NCBI GenBank assembly: GCA_036504855.1
Contig: DASXUL010000119.1
Coordinates: 1 to 64,000 of the forward strand
Direction of reading: 5' to 3'
Length of the DNA: 64,000 bases
Origin: DASXUL01 sp036504855
Lineage (GTDB): Bacteria > Armatimonadota > DTGP01 > JAKQQT01
Within the stretch, counting starts at the first letter, position 1. Each line of letters begins with the position of its first letter. Made by a program: the position numbers and the translations under genes. The notes below the pieces were generated by a model, which was not told where the DNA came from, made no database searches, and saw only the letters and a list, made by a program, of their open reading frames with translations. This document shows positions 7,676 to 15,938 of the stretch, in pieces.

Positions 7676-7814
7676 GTTGGTTGATCCGTTCAATTACCGT
7701 GCCGCCCAACGCGACGCAGTCAGCCCCCCGCCCCTTCAAGAGCCTCCAGGAACCGACGCAGGGCGTCCGCAACCTGCCCTGCTTCCGTGAACTCGTAATG
7801 CCAGTAGCGAGCCC
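7532..7814. repeat. Direct repeat unit B (283 bp)
   Basis: Second copy of the unit at 6161-6443, offset 1371 bases. It covers the 5' part of the gene at 7220-7675 and the 3' part of the broken gene at 7720-8040, which here appear to be in their original arrangement because both genes continue beyond the repeat. Confidence 0.9.
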
Positions 7815-8040
7815 GGTCCTTCAAAGGAATCGCGGGATCGGACTCTACGTCGATGATCTCCATATCACACTCGCCGGTTTCCCAGCAGTAGAAGTTGGCC
7901 CAGTAGGGACCGGTCTTGATGTCAACGACAATGCTCTTCTAGGACTGGTCGTCCGAGGGAGGAACGATGCTGACCTCGAGTCCGCGCCCCTCCAGTTCCG
8001 TACGGTGTCCAGCCATCCACTCCGCGACATGGTCGATCAT
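7720..8040 (-). pseudogene. Immunity-like gene interrupted by an in-frame TAG (TriTu-like)
   Basis: Frame from ATG 8040 to TGA 7720-7722, 106 codons before the stop, with one TAG at 7939-7941. Before it: MIDHVAEWMAGHRTELEGRG. After it: KSIVVDIKTGPYWANFYCWE, then TGECDMEIIDVES and a helical end. The W-rich core and the WESG.CD.E..DVE-like pattern resemble TriTu-type immunity proteins, a tentative match. The stop lies where a Trp codon would fit (TGG to TAG). GGCGAGGGAACG upstream gives a plausible ribosome binding site. It lies 25 bases after the gene at 8066. Confidence 0.6.
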
Positions 8041-8065
8041 GGGTTGTGCCGTTCCCTCGCCGGCA

Positions 8066-8533
8066 TCAGAAATCGTACCGGGTGTACTCGTGGAACATCC
8101 ATTCCCTCATGGGGACCAGCTCTCCATCGCGCCGGAGGTAGATGCCGACATCGTCCTCGAACTGGCCCGGAGCGATCAGCCAGACTCGCTTGAAGATACC
8201 ATCCTCGATGTCGATGGCCGCCCCATGGATGGTGACTCCGCAGGCCGGACAGTCATCGGGAAAGCCGCTTACATCGGTACGGACGTCCACGACAACCAGA
8301 TCTCGGACCGCAGGATCCCCGAAGTTCCATCCGCCGCGATGGAACAACGCCCAGGCGGGCCGTGTCCCGTCGGAGAAGGTTCTCCAGAACACCTGGTCGC
8401 CCAGCAGGTAGACGACCGTGGCCGGGACGCGCGTGGGGCAGTACCCCCACTTGAAGGTCACCAGGTGATTCTCCAGCAGGGCGCCGCAGGAGTTGCAGTG
8501 GAAGTCGGTATGTAGATAGGCATAGTAGGGCAT
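8066..8533 (-). CDS. Hypothetical protein with two CxxC knuckles
   Basis: A 155-residue protein with CNSCG near residue 13 and CPACG near residue 94, spaced to form one zinc ribbon. A further Cys lies in WGYCPTRVP. The rest is Trp/Phe-rich (GDQVFWRTF, AWALFHRGGWNFGDP) and ends REWMFHEYTRYDF. GAGGAA lies 6 bases before the ATG. It is the first gene of the minus-strand immunity-like run, so the promoter should lie in 8534-8790. No family recognised. Confidence 0.7.
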   Translation of the reverse strand: MPYYAYLHTDFHCNSCGALLENHLVTFKWGYCPTRVPATVVYLLGDQVFWRTFSDGTRPAWALFHRGGWNFGDPAVRDLVVVDVRTDVSGFPDDCPACGVTIHGAAIDIEDGIFKRVWLIAPGQFEDDVGIYLRRDGELVPMREWMFHEYTRYDF

Positions 8534-8794
8534 GTTGGTTCCTCATGGGGCATGGATAGCGCCGCGGCTCTTGCGGCGCGCCATATCCCCTCAGGCGATG
8601 CGTCACCGACACAGGCGCCGCCCACGGCTACTCTCCGCCGCATCGCTCGCCAGCCTGCCATGATCATATCACGTTAGCCCGCCTGCTGACCGCCCGAATT
8701 CGCGGCCGCGCGACCCTACGAGGTGGCCTCCCGCGTCGGCCGTCAGTGGGCTGATTCTGGGGAGCAGACGTCGATCAGCGCTTCCCCTCAGGCA
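8534..8794. other. Intergenic region between the immunity-like cluster and hisG
   Basis: No credible gene. On the minus strand TATGAT (8663-8668 on the plus strand as ATCATA) is a possible -10 for the cluster, but no good -35 accompanies it. A degenerate TCAGCGCTTCC..TCAGG stretch near 8771-8793 may be the eroded left arm of the heptad element at 8799. Confidence 0.4.
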
Positions 8795-8798
8795 GCAA

Positions 8799-8877
8799 AA
8801 GGCCCCGCACGAGAGGAGGGTTTCCTCTCTGGCGGGGCCTTCAAAACTGACGGCTGATCGCTGACGGCTGATAGCTA
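8799..8877. repeat. Heptad-armed hairpin, copy 4 (left arm eroded)
   Basis: The inner stem AAGGCCCCGC (8799-8808) pairs with GCGGGGCCTT (8832-8841). The apex is GAGAGGAG with CTCCTCTC-like pairing. The right heptad arm is 8846-8877 (CTGACGG, CTGATCG, CTGACGG, CTGATAG). The hisG stop codon (CTA, 8875-8877 on plus) lies in the arm. The GC stem could also end hisG transcription. Confidence 0.85.
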
Positions 8878-9762
8878 GTAAATGACTTTGTTCAGCGGGT
8901 ACTCAACCAGGCCCTCGGCGCCGGCGCGCTTCAGCTTCGGGATGAGGTCGCGAACGGTGCGCTCGTCCAGTATCACCTCAACGGCCACCCACTCATCGTC
9001 GGCCAGTGGCGACACGGTGGGCTTCTTGAGGGCCGGCAGCAGGCTGCTGATGCGCGCCATGGCGGCTTTCGGCACGTTCATCTTCAGGCCCACGAGCTTC
9101 TCGGCGTGCAGAGCGCCTTCCAGAAGCATCACCATGCTCTCCATTTTGGCGCGCTTCCATGGGTTCTCCCACGCCGCTTCGTTGCACACGAAGACCGTGG
9201 TGCTCTCCATGAGCTGCTCGATGATGAAGAGGTTGTGCGCCCGAAGCGAGGAGCCCGTTTCGGTGTTCACCACAATGGCGTCCACCAGATCCGGCACCTT
9301 CACCTCATCGGCGCCCCAACTGAACTCCACCTTGGCGGTGACGCCGCGCTCTTGGAGGTAGCGCTGCGTGAGGCGAACGTACTCGCTGGCGATGCGCTTC
9401 CCTTCGAGGTCCTTCACCGTCTGGATGGGGCCGCCCTTCTGCGCGGCGAGAACGATGCGGATGGGGTTCAGGGTCTGCTTGCCGTAAGTGAGGCGGGAAA
9501 GCACGCGCACGCTGGAGCCGTTGTCCTGCACCCAGTCAAAGCCGGTGAGTCCACAGTCGAGAATGCCCTGCTCCACATACTGGGGCATCTCCTGCGGGCG
9601 GATCAGCAGGGGCTCAATCTCCGTGTCGTCCACGGAGGGCACGTAGCTGCGCCCGCCGGCCACGAAGTGCCAGCCGGCCTTTCGAAAGAGGCCAAGCGTG
9701 GCCTCCTGGAGGCTGCCCTTGGGCAGCCCTATCTTGAGAATCTGTTCATTTTCCACGGTCAT
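8875..9762 (-). CDS. hisG: ATP phosphoribosyltransferase, long form (HisG)
   Basis: Catalyses the first step of histidine synthesis, ATP plus PRPP to phosphoribosyl-ATP. The 295-residue length and the C-terminal domain after about residue 215 (VSPLADDEWVAVEVILDERT) mark the long, hexameric, histidine-regulated form that needs no HisZ. The catalytic part shows IGLPKGSLQEATL, CGLTGFDWV and DAIVVNTETGSSLRAHNL. The gene stands alone, without other his genes. The ATG at 9762 has no strong ribosome binding site. The stop codon is supplied by the heptad repeat arm. Confidence 0.96.
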   Translation of the reverse strand: MTVENEQILKIGLPKGSLQEATLGLFRKAGWHFVAGGRSYVPSVDDTEIEPLLIRPQEMPQYVEQGILDCGLTGFDWVQDNGSSVRVLSRLTYGKQTLNPIRIVLAAQKGGPIQTVKDLEGKRIASEYVRLTQRYLQERGVTAKVEFSWGADEVKVPDLVDAIVVNTETGSSLRAHNLFIIEQLMESTTVFVCNEAAWENPWKRAKMESMVMLLEGALHAEKLVGLKMNVPKAAMARISSLLPALKKPTVSPLADDEWVAVEVILDERTVRDLIPKLKRAGAEGLVEYPLNKVIY

Positions 9763-9855
9763 AACGATAGGAGCCGGACGGATGAACGGTCAAGGCGGAC
9801 GCGCGCGAAGGGAATCCAATCCCGACGTCGCCTCGGGGTAGGCCGGCGGATCCTC

Positions 9856-11340
9856 TCACTCGGGCGATGCCGGCTCCGCGAACAACCCCACCTCGGAAAG
9901 GGCCGGGCAGACCGGCGCTTTCGTGATGCGCAGGCGGACCCGTTCGGTGGTTACGGGTTTCGCCCGAGGCAGGCGAACCAGGCGGAGATGCCCGATGCTG
10001 GTTCCGTTAGCGAACTCCACCCAACCCCCGTCCTTCCACTGATCCAGGGCGAAGGCCTCGATCCGCTGGCCGAGCGGCAGGTATTCGCGCAGGCTGACAA
10101 CATTGAACGTAACGGGCTTTCCGAGATTCAGGACGAGCTGTGGGGTGTGCTCTGCGTCGTCAGTGGCCCAATAGGTGGAGCGGTCTCCGTCGAGCACGTT
10201 ATGCGCCGAATAGGCGGCGTCGCTCCCCCGGGTAGCGTTGGCGCTCGCCTTCGCCTTCCGGGCCAGGTTCACGGCGAACGTCGCGTTGAGACGCCGGCGG
10301 AACTCCAACAGCGAGCGCGCGTCGTTCTCCATGATCCGTCCGCGGCGATCGGGCGGCACGTTGAGGTTCAGGCAGGCGCCGCGGCCCACGGAGTTGTAGT
10401 AGATGTCCAGGAGTATGTCTGGAGACTTCACCTGGTTGTCCTCGCTGGCGTGGTGGAACCAGCCGGGCCGGATGGAAACGTCGCACTCGGGCGGCAGCCA
10501 CCGAGCGCCGGAACGCTCCCCCTGGTTGAGGTTGGCCTTCGTGTTTCCGGGCACGCCGTCCTCGCCGGGGTCAATCGTTGCCCAGCATGGATCGCCCGCG
10601 CGCCCATCCTCATTGCCGACCCAGCGGACATCGGGGCCGACGTCGCTGAACATGCAAGCGGACGGCATGAGGTCCCGCACGATCCGCCAGGTGTCTGGCC
10701 AATCGTAATAGACACGGTTGTCGATGTGCCGCGTCTCCCGGGCGCCGCCGTAATAACCGTCCCCGCCGTTGGCTCCGTCGAACCAGACGATGAAGAGATC
10801 CCCGTAGGTGGTGAGCAGTTCGCGAAGCTGGTTGCGGTAGACCGTGACATAGGCGGGCGTGCCGTAGTCCTCGCGGTTTCGGTCCCACGGAGAGAGGTAG
10901 ACGCCGAAGGCCAACCCATGCCGGCGGCAAGCGTCGGACATCTCCCGGACCACGTCTCCGTGCCCGCCTTTCCATGGCGAGTTCTTAACCGAGTGCTCGG
11001 TGAACCTGGACGGCCACAGGCAGAAGCCGTCGTGGTGCTTGCAGGTGAGAACCAGGCCCTTCATACCGGCTTGGCGGAAGGTCCGCGCGATCTGGTCTGC
11101 GTCAAAGGCGGTGGGCTGGAAGACCTTCTCGCTCTCGTCGCCATAGCCCCACTCCTTATCGGTGAAGGTGTTCACCGTGAAGTGGACGAAACCATAGAAC
11201 TCCATCTCGTGCCAGCGCAGTTGGCGCGCGGATGGAACGGGCCCGTACGGCGCCGGCGGCGGCGTGCCCGAGGCAACAGCGCCCGCCTGAGCGGCGAGGG
11301 CGAAGCCAGCCACGCCCATCAGAACGGCGATACCCGTCAT
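9856..11340 (-). CDS. Secreted alpha-L-fucosidase (GH29) with C-terminal discoidin-like domain
   Basis: A 494-residue protein. An N-terminal signal peptide (GIAVLMGVAGFALAAQAGAV) predicts export. The GH29 barrel follows: YGFVHFTVNTFTDKEWGYG, CKHHDGFCLWPS and LFIVWFDGANG, whose Asp at about residue 186 is the expected nucleophile. From about residue 370 an F5/8 type C (CBM32-like) domain is seen (NVLDGDRSTYWATDD, LVLNLGKPVTFNVVSLREYL), likely to bind glycans. It should release L-fucose from polysaccharides or glycoconjugates outside the cytoplasm. It stands alone, divergent in function from the adjacent ruvC. The fucosidase assignment inside GH29 is by family only. Confidence 0.92.
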   Translation of the reverse strand: MTGIAVLMGVAGFALAAQAGAVASGTPPPAPYGPVPSARQLRWHEMEFYGFVHFTVNTFTDKEWGYGDESEKVFQPTAFDADQIARTFRQAGMKGLVLTCKHHDGFCLWPSRFTEHSVKNSPWKGGHGDVVREMSDACRRHGLAFGVYLSPWDRNREDYGTPAYVTVYRNQLRELLTTYGDLFIVWFDGANGGDGYYGGARETRHIDNRVYYDWPDTWRIVRDLMPSACMFSDVGPDVRWVGNEDGRAGDPCWATIDPGEDGVPGNTKANLNQGERSGARWLPPECDVSIRPGWFHHASEDNQVKSPDILLDIYYNSVGRGACLNLNVPPDRRGRIMENDARSLLEFRRRLNATFAVNLARKAKASANATRGSDAAYSAHNVLDGDRSTYWATDDAEHTPQLVLNLGKPVTFNVVSLREYLPLGQRIEAFALDQWKDGGWVEFANGTSIGHLRLVRLPRAKPVTTERVRLRITKAPVCPALSEVGLFAEPASPE

Positions 11341-11429
11341 CCGTGTCTCCCTCCCGAGGCGTCTTCGCCTCCACGAGACTGCCTTAGCGGAAATGTGCTT
11401 GCCGGGGGGCTCGGCGGTGTGGCGACTGC

Positions 11430-11936
11430 TTAACGTTTGCCCACGCGGCCGGGGTTCACGGCGGCGATGCGGTAGGTGTGGGCGTGACAGATGGCCAGGG
11501 CGAGGGCGTCGGCCACGTCGTCCGGCTTGGGTATCTCCGGTAGGTCCAGGATGCGTTGTACCATCGCCTGCACCTGCTTCTTGTCCGCATTGCCGTAACC
11601 GACCACCGCCATCTTCACCTGCATCGGCGTGTATTCGGCAATCTCGATGCCGGCCTTCGCCGCGGCGAGAAGCAGAACGCCGGAGGCGCGTCCCACGCTG
11701 AGCATGGTGCTCACGTTGCGTCCGAAGAAGAGGTGCTCAATGGCGATGGCATCCGGCTTCGCGCGGCGCAAGAGGTCCTCGGCCTCATCGAAGACCTGCA
11801 TGAGGCGAGCGGCGTCGCTCGGCCCCTTGCTGGTTTCCAAGGTTCCGTAGTCAATCACGGTTTTCCGGCCCCCCTCCACGCGGAGGAGGCCGAAGCCCGT
11901 GATCGCGGTGCCAGGATCCAATCCGAGAATAACCAT
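11430..11936 (-). CDS. ruvC: Crossover junction endodeoxyribonuclease RuvC
   Basis: Resolves Holliday junctions together with RuvAB. 168 residues, the normal length. Catalytic acids are visible in ILGLDPG (Asp about 7), AIEHLFFGRN (Glu about 66) and KPDDVADALALAICH (two Asp about 138-143). The ATG at 11936 is fixed by homology: the frame stays open upstream, but the extra sequence is antisense to the kinase gene. It lies 29 kb away from ruvA and ruvB in this window, so the ruv genes are split. Confidence 0.96.
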   Translation of the reverse strand: MVILGLDPGTAITGFGLLRVEGGRKTVIDYGTLETSKGPSDAARLMQVFDEAEDLLRRAKPDAIAIEHLFFGRNVSTMLSVGRASGVLLLAAAKAGIEIAEYTPMQVKMAVVGYGNADKKQVQAMVQRILDLPEIPKPDDVADALALAICHAHTYRIAAVNPGRVGKR

Positions 11937-11969
11937 CCCTCTGATTCTAACACGCAAGCACGCGCGCGG

Positions 11970-11999
11970 TTGACTCTCAAAAACGCGCGGGCTTACCAT
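11970..11999 (+). promoter_or_regulatory. Candidate sigma70-type promoter for the sugar kinase gene
   Basis: TTGACT at 11970-11975 and TACCAT at 11994-11999, spacer 18. The ATG at 12009 lies about where transcription would begin, so the mRNA may be leaderless; no Shine-Dalgarno sequence precedes the ATG. Confidence 0.45.
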
Positions 12000-12008
12000 A
12001 ACCGTGCT

Positions 12009-12965
12009 ATGACACGTGACGAAGGCGGCATATTTGTGGGCGTGGACAGCGGTCAACGTCCGGCGCGCGCTCTTGTGGTTGATGGCGAGGGCAAACCCGT
12101 CGGCGAAGGCGCCGGCTCCACGGTCTCCTCGGCGGTGGAACTGGCCCTCGCGCCCTCGGGCGCTGGAATCGTTGATATCACCAGTGTTGGCGTGGCGATA
12201 ACGCAGGCCGATGAGCGCGACCGCGCCGCTGTTTCCCTCCTCTTTCCAAACGCGCCTGTCATCGTGGCGGAGCGCGCCAAGTGCGCCCTGTACGGCGCCA
12301 GCGGCCTCGGACGCGGCGTCTGGCTGGACGCCGAGTGCGGTTTCGCCTACGCGCGGGGAACGTCCGGGCTCGAGGCCACGGCTGGAGGCTGGGGCCCGGT
12401 GGCCGGGGATGAAGGCAGCCGCCGCTGGCTGGGGCTGGAGGGCGTTCGGGCCGTGTTTCGCGCGCATGACGGCCGGACCGGCGACACCGCGCTCCACGAT
12501 CTGGCGCTCAAACGTTTCAGCGCTTCGTCCGTTACGGCCCTGCGCGACGCTCTGGACGAAGGGGCAGACGTGTCGGAATTCGCCGCCGACGTCTCCATGG
12601 CAGCCGCGGCCGGCGACAAATTGGCCGCCGCCCTCACGAACCATGCCGCCCTGCACCTGGCAAACCTGGCCCTGGCTGCGGCCCGCGCCGTCTTCGAAGG
12701 AGATCCAGAGGTGGCGGTCTTCGGCTCGGGGTACGCCTTCGAGGACGAGACGGTGGCCGGGCAGTTGGACGGGTGGCTGGAGCGCCTGCTCCCCACCGCT
12801 CTGCGCCATCCGGCGCTCGCCACTCCAACGGTCGGCGCTCTCCTTCTTGCCTGCGCCGCCGCCGGCCTTGAGCCGGAGGAATTGGATTGGCGCGCACTTC
12901 TGGCAGCGGACGCGCGCCTCAACGAGATATCAAGTACGAAAGGCAAATCACTACATGACGCCTGA
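12009..12965 (+). CDS. BadF/BadG/BcrA/BcrD-type ATPase, probable N-acetylhexosamine kinase
   Basis: A 318-residue member of the ASKHA (actin-like ATPase) superfamily. The phosphate-1 loop FVGVDSGQRPARALV is near residue 10, and the second half carries VFGSGYAFEDET. Members next to AGE-family epimerases usually phosphorylate GlcNAc or ManNAc; that role is inferred from the neighbour, which overlaps it by 11 bases. The canonical GGTKT-type loop is altered to DSGQRPARA, so the substrate or activity could differ. The ATG at 12009 follows a candidate promoter without space for a leader. Confidence 0.75.
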   Translation: MTRDEGGIFVGVDSGQRPARALVVDGEGKPVGEGAGSTVSSAVELALAPSGAGIVDITSVGVAITQADERDRAAVSLLFPNAPVIVAERAKCALYGASGLGRGVWLDAECGFAYARGTSGLEATAGGWGPVAGDEGSRRWLGLEGVRAVFRAHDGRTGDTALHDLALKRFSASSVTALRDALDEGADVSEFAADVSMAAAAGDKLAAALTNHAALHLANLALAAARAVFEGDPEVAVFGSGYAFEDETVAGQLDGWLERLLPTALRHPALATPTVGALLLACAAAGLEPEELDWRALLAADARLNEISSTKGKSLHDA

Positions 12966-14139
12966 ACGCATCCAAGAGCTGGTCGCCGTCTACCGAGACG
13001 GACTGCTTCTAGACACTATCCCTTTCTGGATGAAGAACGCCCTCGACCCCGAGTTTGGCGGCTACATCACCTCCGTAGACCAGGACGGAACGTGGCTGCA
13101 AACCGACAAGTCGGTCTGGTTTCAGGGCCGATTCGTCTGGATGCTGTCCACCCTCTACAACACGGTCGAGAAGCGCCCTGAATGGCTGGCCGCAGCCAAA
13201 TCCGGCGTGGAGTTCCTGAACGCTCACTGCTTCGACACGGATGGGCGGATGTTCTTTTCCGTTACCCGCGAGGGAAAACCGCTACGCAAGCGGCGCTACC
13301 TGTTCAGCGAGTCGTTCGCCGTGGTGGCGTTGGCCGCCTACGGGGTCGCCTCCGGCGAGGAGAAGTACAAGCAGCAGGCGCTGGACCTCTTCCGGCTGAT
13401 GCTGAAGTACCACACAACGCCGGGCCTGTTGGAGCCGAAGGTGAACCCGGAAGTGAGGCCGGGCAAGGGCCTCGCGATGCCGATGGTGCTCATCGTAACG
13501 GCGCAGGAGCTCCGGAAGGCCGTGGATGACCCCATTTGCACCCAGGTCATCAACGAGGCCATCGCCGAGATCGAGCGCGACTTCCTGAAGCCCGAGTTCA
13601 AATGCGCCCTCGAACTGGTGGGGCCGAACGGCGAGTTCATCGACAACTTCGACGGCCGCACGGTGACGCCTGGCCACTCGATGGAGTGCGGTTGGTTCAT
13701 CATGGAGGAGGCCCGCCTGCGAGGCGGCGACGCTCATCTGCTGGAACTGGGAGCCCGGATTGTGGATTGGTCCTTCCAGATTGGCTGGGACGACGTCCAC
13801 GGCGGCGTGCTCTACTTCCGGGACTGCAAGGGCCTCCCGCCCACGGAGTATTGGCAGGATATGAAGTTCTGGTGGCCCCATAATGAGGCCATCATCTCCA
13901 ACCTGCTGGCCTATGAGCTCACTGGCGACGCCAAGTTTGCGCGCCGTCATAAGATGGTTCATGATTGGGCCTACGCGCACTTCCCGGACGGCCTGCACGG
14001 CGATTGGTTTGGCTATCTGCACCGCGATGGCACGGTAGCCACCCGCGTGAAGGGCAACATGTGGAAGGGACCGTTCCACCTGCCGCGTATGCAGTGGTAC
14101 TGCTGGAAGACGCTGGAGCGGATCCAGGCCAGAGGCTAG
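12955..14139 (+). CDS. AGE/RnBP family epimerase (N-acylglucosamine 2-epimerase-like)
   Basis: 394 residues, full length for the (alpha/alpha)6-barrel family that interconverts GlcNAc and ManNAc, or epimerises cellobiose in relatives. Conserved stretches are SVWFQGRFVWMLSTLYN, GHSMECGWFIMEEAR, KFWWPHNEAIISNLLAY and a C-terminal HLPRMQWYCW. Catalytic His residues of the family are present in TPGHSMECG and WWPHNEA. It starts inside the end of the kinase gene (11-base overlap), so the two form an operon for an amino sugar or related sugar. The exact substrate is not certain. Confidence 0.88.
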   Translation: MTPERIQELVAVYRDGLLLDTIPFWMKNALDPEFGGYITSVDQDGTWLQTDKSVWFQGRFVWMLSTLYNTVEKRPEWLAAAKSGVEFLNAHCFDTDGRMFFSVTREGKPLRKRRYLFSESFAVVALAAYGVASGEEKYKQQALDLFRLMLKYHTTPGLLEPKVNPEVRPGKGLAMPMVLIVTAQELRKAVDDPICTQVINEAIAEIERDFLKPEFKCALELVGPNGEFIDNFDGRTVTPGHSMECGWFIMEEARLRGGDAHLLELGARIVDWSFQIGWDDVHGGVLYFRDCKGLPPTEYWQDMKFWWPHNEAIISNLLAYELTGDAKFARRHKMVHDWAYAHFPDGLHGDWFGYLHRDGTVATRVKGNMWKGPFHLPRMQWYCWKTLERIQARG

Positions 14140-14193
14140 ACGACGTCCGGGGCCGCGCAACGCCCCGCCAAATTCGAAACGGAAAGACAGGAA

Positions 14194-15801
14194 ATGCCGG
14201 ACAAAATCCTCCTCATGCCGCTGGACGAGCGGCCCTGCAACTACTGGTATCCGCGCTACGTGGCCCCCATCGGCGGCGTGGATCTGGTAATGCCTCCGCC
14301 GGAGATCATGCCGAAGTTCCGCCAAACGGGCGGCCCCAACGCGCTGCACCAGTGGTTCCTGGAGAACATCGAGAAAGTCGATGCCGCGGTGGTCTCCGTG
14401 GACCTCTTGGGCTACGGCGGCCTGATTCCCAGCCGCATCGGCCAGGAACCGCTCGCTGAGGTGCTGGATCGACTGGAGATCCTCCGAGAAGCGCGTCGCC
14501 GCAAGCCAGATCTCAAGATCCTTGGCTTCAACGTGATTATGCGGACGTCGAACAGCACCGTGAACACCGAGGAGCCGGAGTACTGGACTCCGTGGGGCAC
14601 TACGATCTTCCGCATCTCGCAACTCATCGACCGGGTCGACCGGCTGGGTATCGAGGAGGAGGAGCGCGAGCTGGCTGAGTTGAAGGCGCGCGTGCCGGCG
14701 GAGATCCTACAGGATTACCTGAACCGTCGCGAGCGCAACCACGCTGTCAACCGCGCCATCATCGCGATGGCCGCGGACGGCGTATTCGACTTCGTCTTCC
14801 TGAGCCAGGACGACGCCAGCGAGTTCGGCATCCCGGCCCGCGAGCAGAGGGTGCTGCGGGCAGACATCCGCGAGAAGAACGTGGGCGACAAAGTCGTCGT
14901 CTACCCGGGCGCCGATGAGGTGGGCCTTGTGTTGCTGGCCCGCGCGGCATGCGGCCTCGCCGGTTACGCCCCGCGCTTCTACCCGCGGTGGGCCTCCACC
15001 GGTGGAGAGAGCATCGTTGCCCTCTTCGAGGACCGTCCCCTGGGCCAGACCGTTCGCGGCGAAGTGTATTGCGCCGGCGGGATCACCGTGGAAAGCCCGC
15101 GCGAAGCCGACATCATGCTCTTCCTGAATACCCCCGGCGAAGCCCAGGATTATCCCAACCGGGCGGCTATTGCCAAGACGGTGGAAACGCCGGCCCGCAA
15201 CCTGCCGGACTTCCTCGCTTCGCTGGCCTACTACGCCGGTTACATGCAGGTGGCCGTTGCGGACGTGGCATACTGCAACGGCGCGGACCCCGCGCTGGCG
15301 CCATTGCTGCCGAAGTTCGTGAACTACCCGCAACTGGCGGCGTATGGCGGCTGGAACACGGCGGCCAATACCATCGGCACGGTTGTCGCCCACGCCGCTA
15401 TGCGCACCCTCGGCCTGCACCATGTTGAAGGCGGGGACGCCATGGCGCGCGAGGCTGCCCATCAAACCTTCCTCTTCTACCGGTTGCTGGAAGATTGGGG
15501 CTACCAGGCTGTCATCCGCACGGAGGTTGAGGAACACCTGGTGAAGATCGGCGACAACCCCTACAAACTAGGGGACCGCGAAGACGCAGTTCGGGTGGAC
15601 ATCGAGCGCCGCGTCCAGGAACTGGCCGGACGCATGTTCGACGAATGGTTCTGCGACCAGGGCAGCAGCCCGGACCCGACGCTCCGGCCGGAAGGCTGGT
15701 CGATCGAGAAGGTGACGCTCCCATGGAACCGCACCTTCGAGGTCGGAATCGAGTGCTGCGTGGGCGTTGAGGCGATCGCCGGAGACCACGCTAAGGATTA
15801 G
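14194..15801 (+). CDS. DUF4127 family protein
   Basis: 535 residues matching DUF4127 throughout: the typical start ILLMPLDERPCNYWYPR, VDLLGYGGLIPSRI, the conserved NVIMRTSNSTVN, FLSQDDASEFGIP and YPGADEVGLVLLAR. The family function is not established; members are often near carbohydrate genes, and here it is in line with the kinase and epimerase (55-base gap), so a role in sugar or glycan turnover is possible. AGGAA precedes the ATG. No signal peptide. The TAG stop directly abuts the next repeat element. Confidence 0.88.
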   Translation: MPDKILLMPLDERPCNYWYPRYVAPIGGVDLVMPPPEIMPKFRQTGGPNALHQWFLENIEKVDAAVVSVDLLGYGGLIPSRIGQEPLAEVLDRLEILREARRRKPDLKILGFNVIMRTSNSTVNTEEPEYWTPWGTTIFRISQLIDRVDRLGIEEEERELAELKARVPAEILQDYLNRRERNHAVNRAIIAMAADGVFDFVFLSQDDASEFGIPAREQRVLRADIREKNVGDKVVVYPGADEVGLVLLARAACGLAGYAPRFYPRWASTGGESIVALFEDRPLGQTVRGEVYCAGGITVESPREADIMLFLNTPGEAQDYPNRAAIAKTVETPARNLPDFLASLAYYAGYMQVAVADVAYCNGADPALAPLLPKFVNYPQLAAYGGWNTAANTIGTVVAHAAMRTLGLHHVEGGDAMAREAAHQTFLFYRLLEDWGYQAVIRTEVEEHLVKIGDNPYKLGDREDAVRVDIERRVQELAGRMFDEWFCDQGSSPDPTLRPEGWSIEKVTLPWNRTFEVGIECCVGVEAIAGDHAKD

Positions 15802-15932
15802 TGATCAGTCGTCAGTCGTCAGTCATCAGTTAGCAGCCCGAAGGCTTCCGCTCTTGGGGATAGCATCCCCCTCCGCGGAGGCCTTCGGGCCGATGACTGA
15901 CGACTGACAACTGGCGACTGATAGCTGATGAC
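15802..15932. repeat. Heptad-armed compound hairpin, copy 5
   Basis: Left arm 15802-15835 (GATCAGTC, GTCAGTC, GTCAGTC, ATCAGTT). The inner stem GAAGGCTTCCGC pairs with GCGGAGGCCTTCG, and the apex is GGGGAT/ATCCCC. The right arm (about 15891-15932) is longer than the left and ends 6 bases before the next ATG. It starts immediately after the DUF4127 stop. Confidence 0.88.
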
Positions 15933-15938
15933 TCCTCA

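Noticed and set aside
9106..11433. A 775-codon plus-strand frame over hisG and the fucosidase gene
   Set aside because: The complementary strand encodes two clearly recognised proteins; the frame has the His/Val/Ala-rich composition of a shadow.
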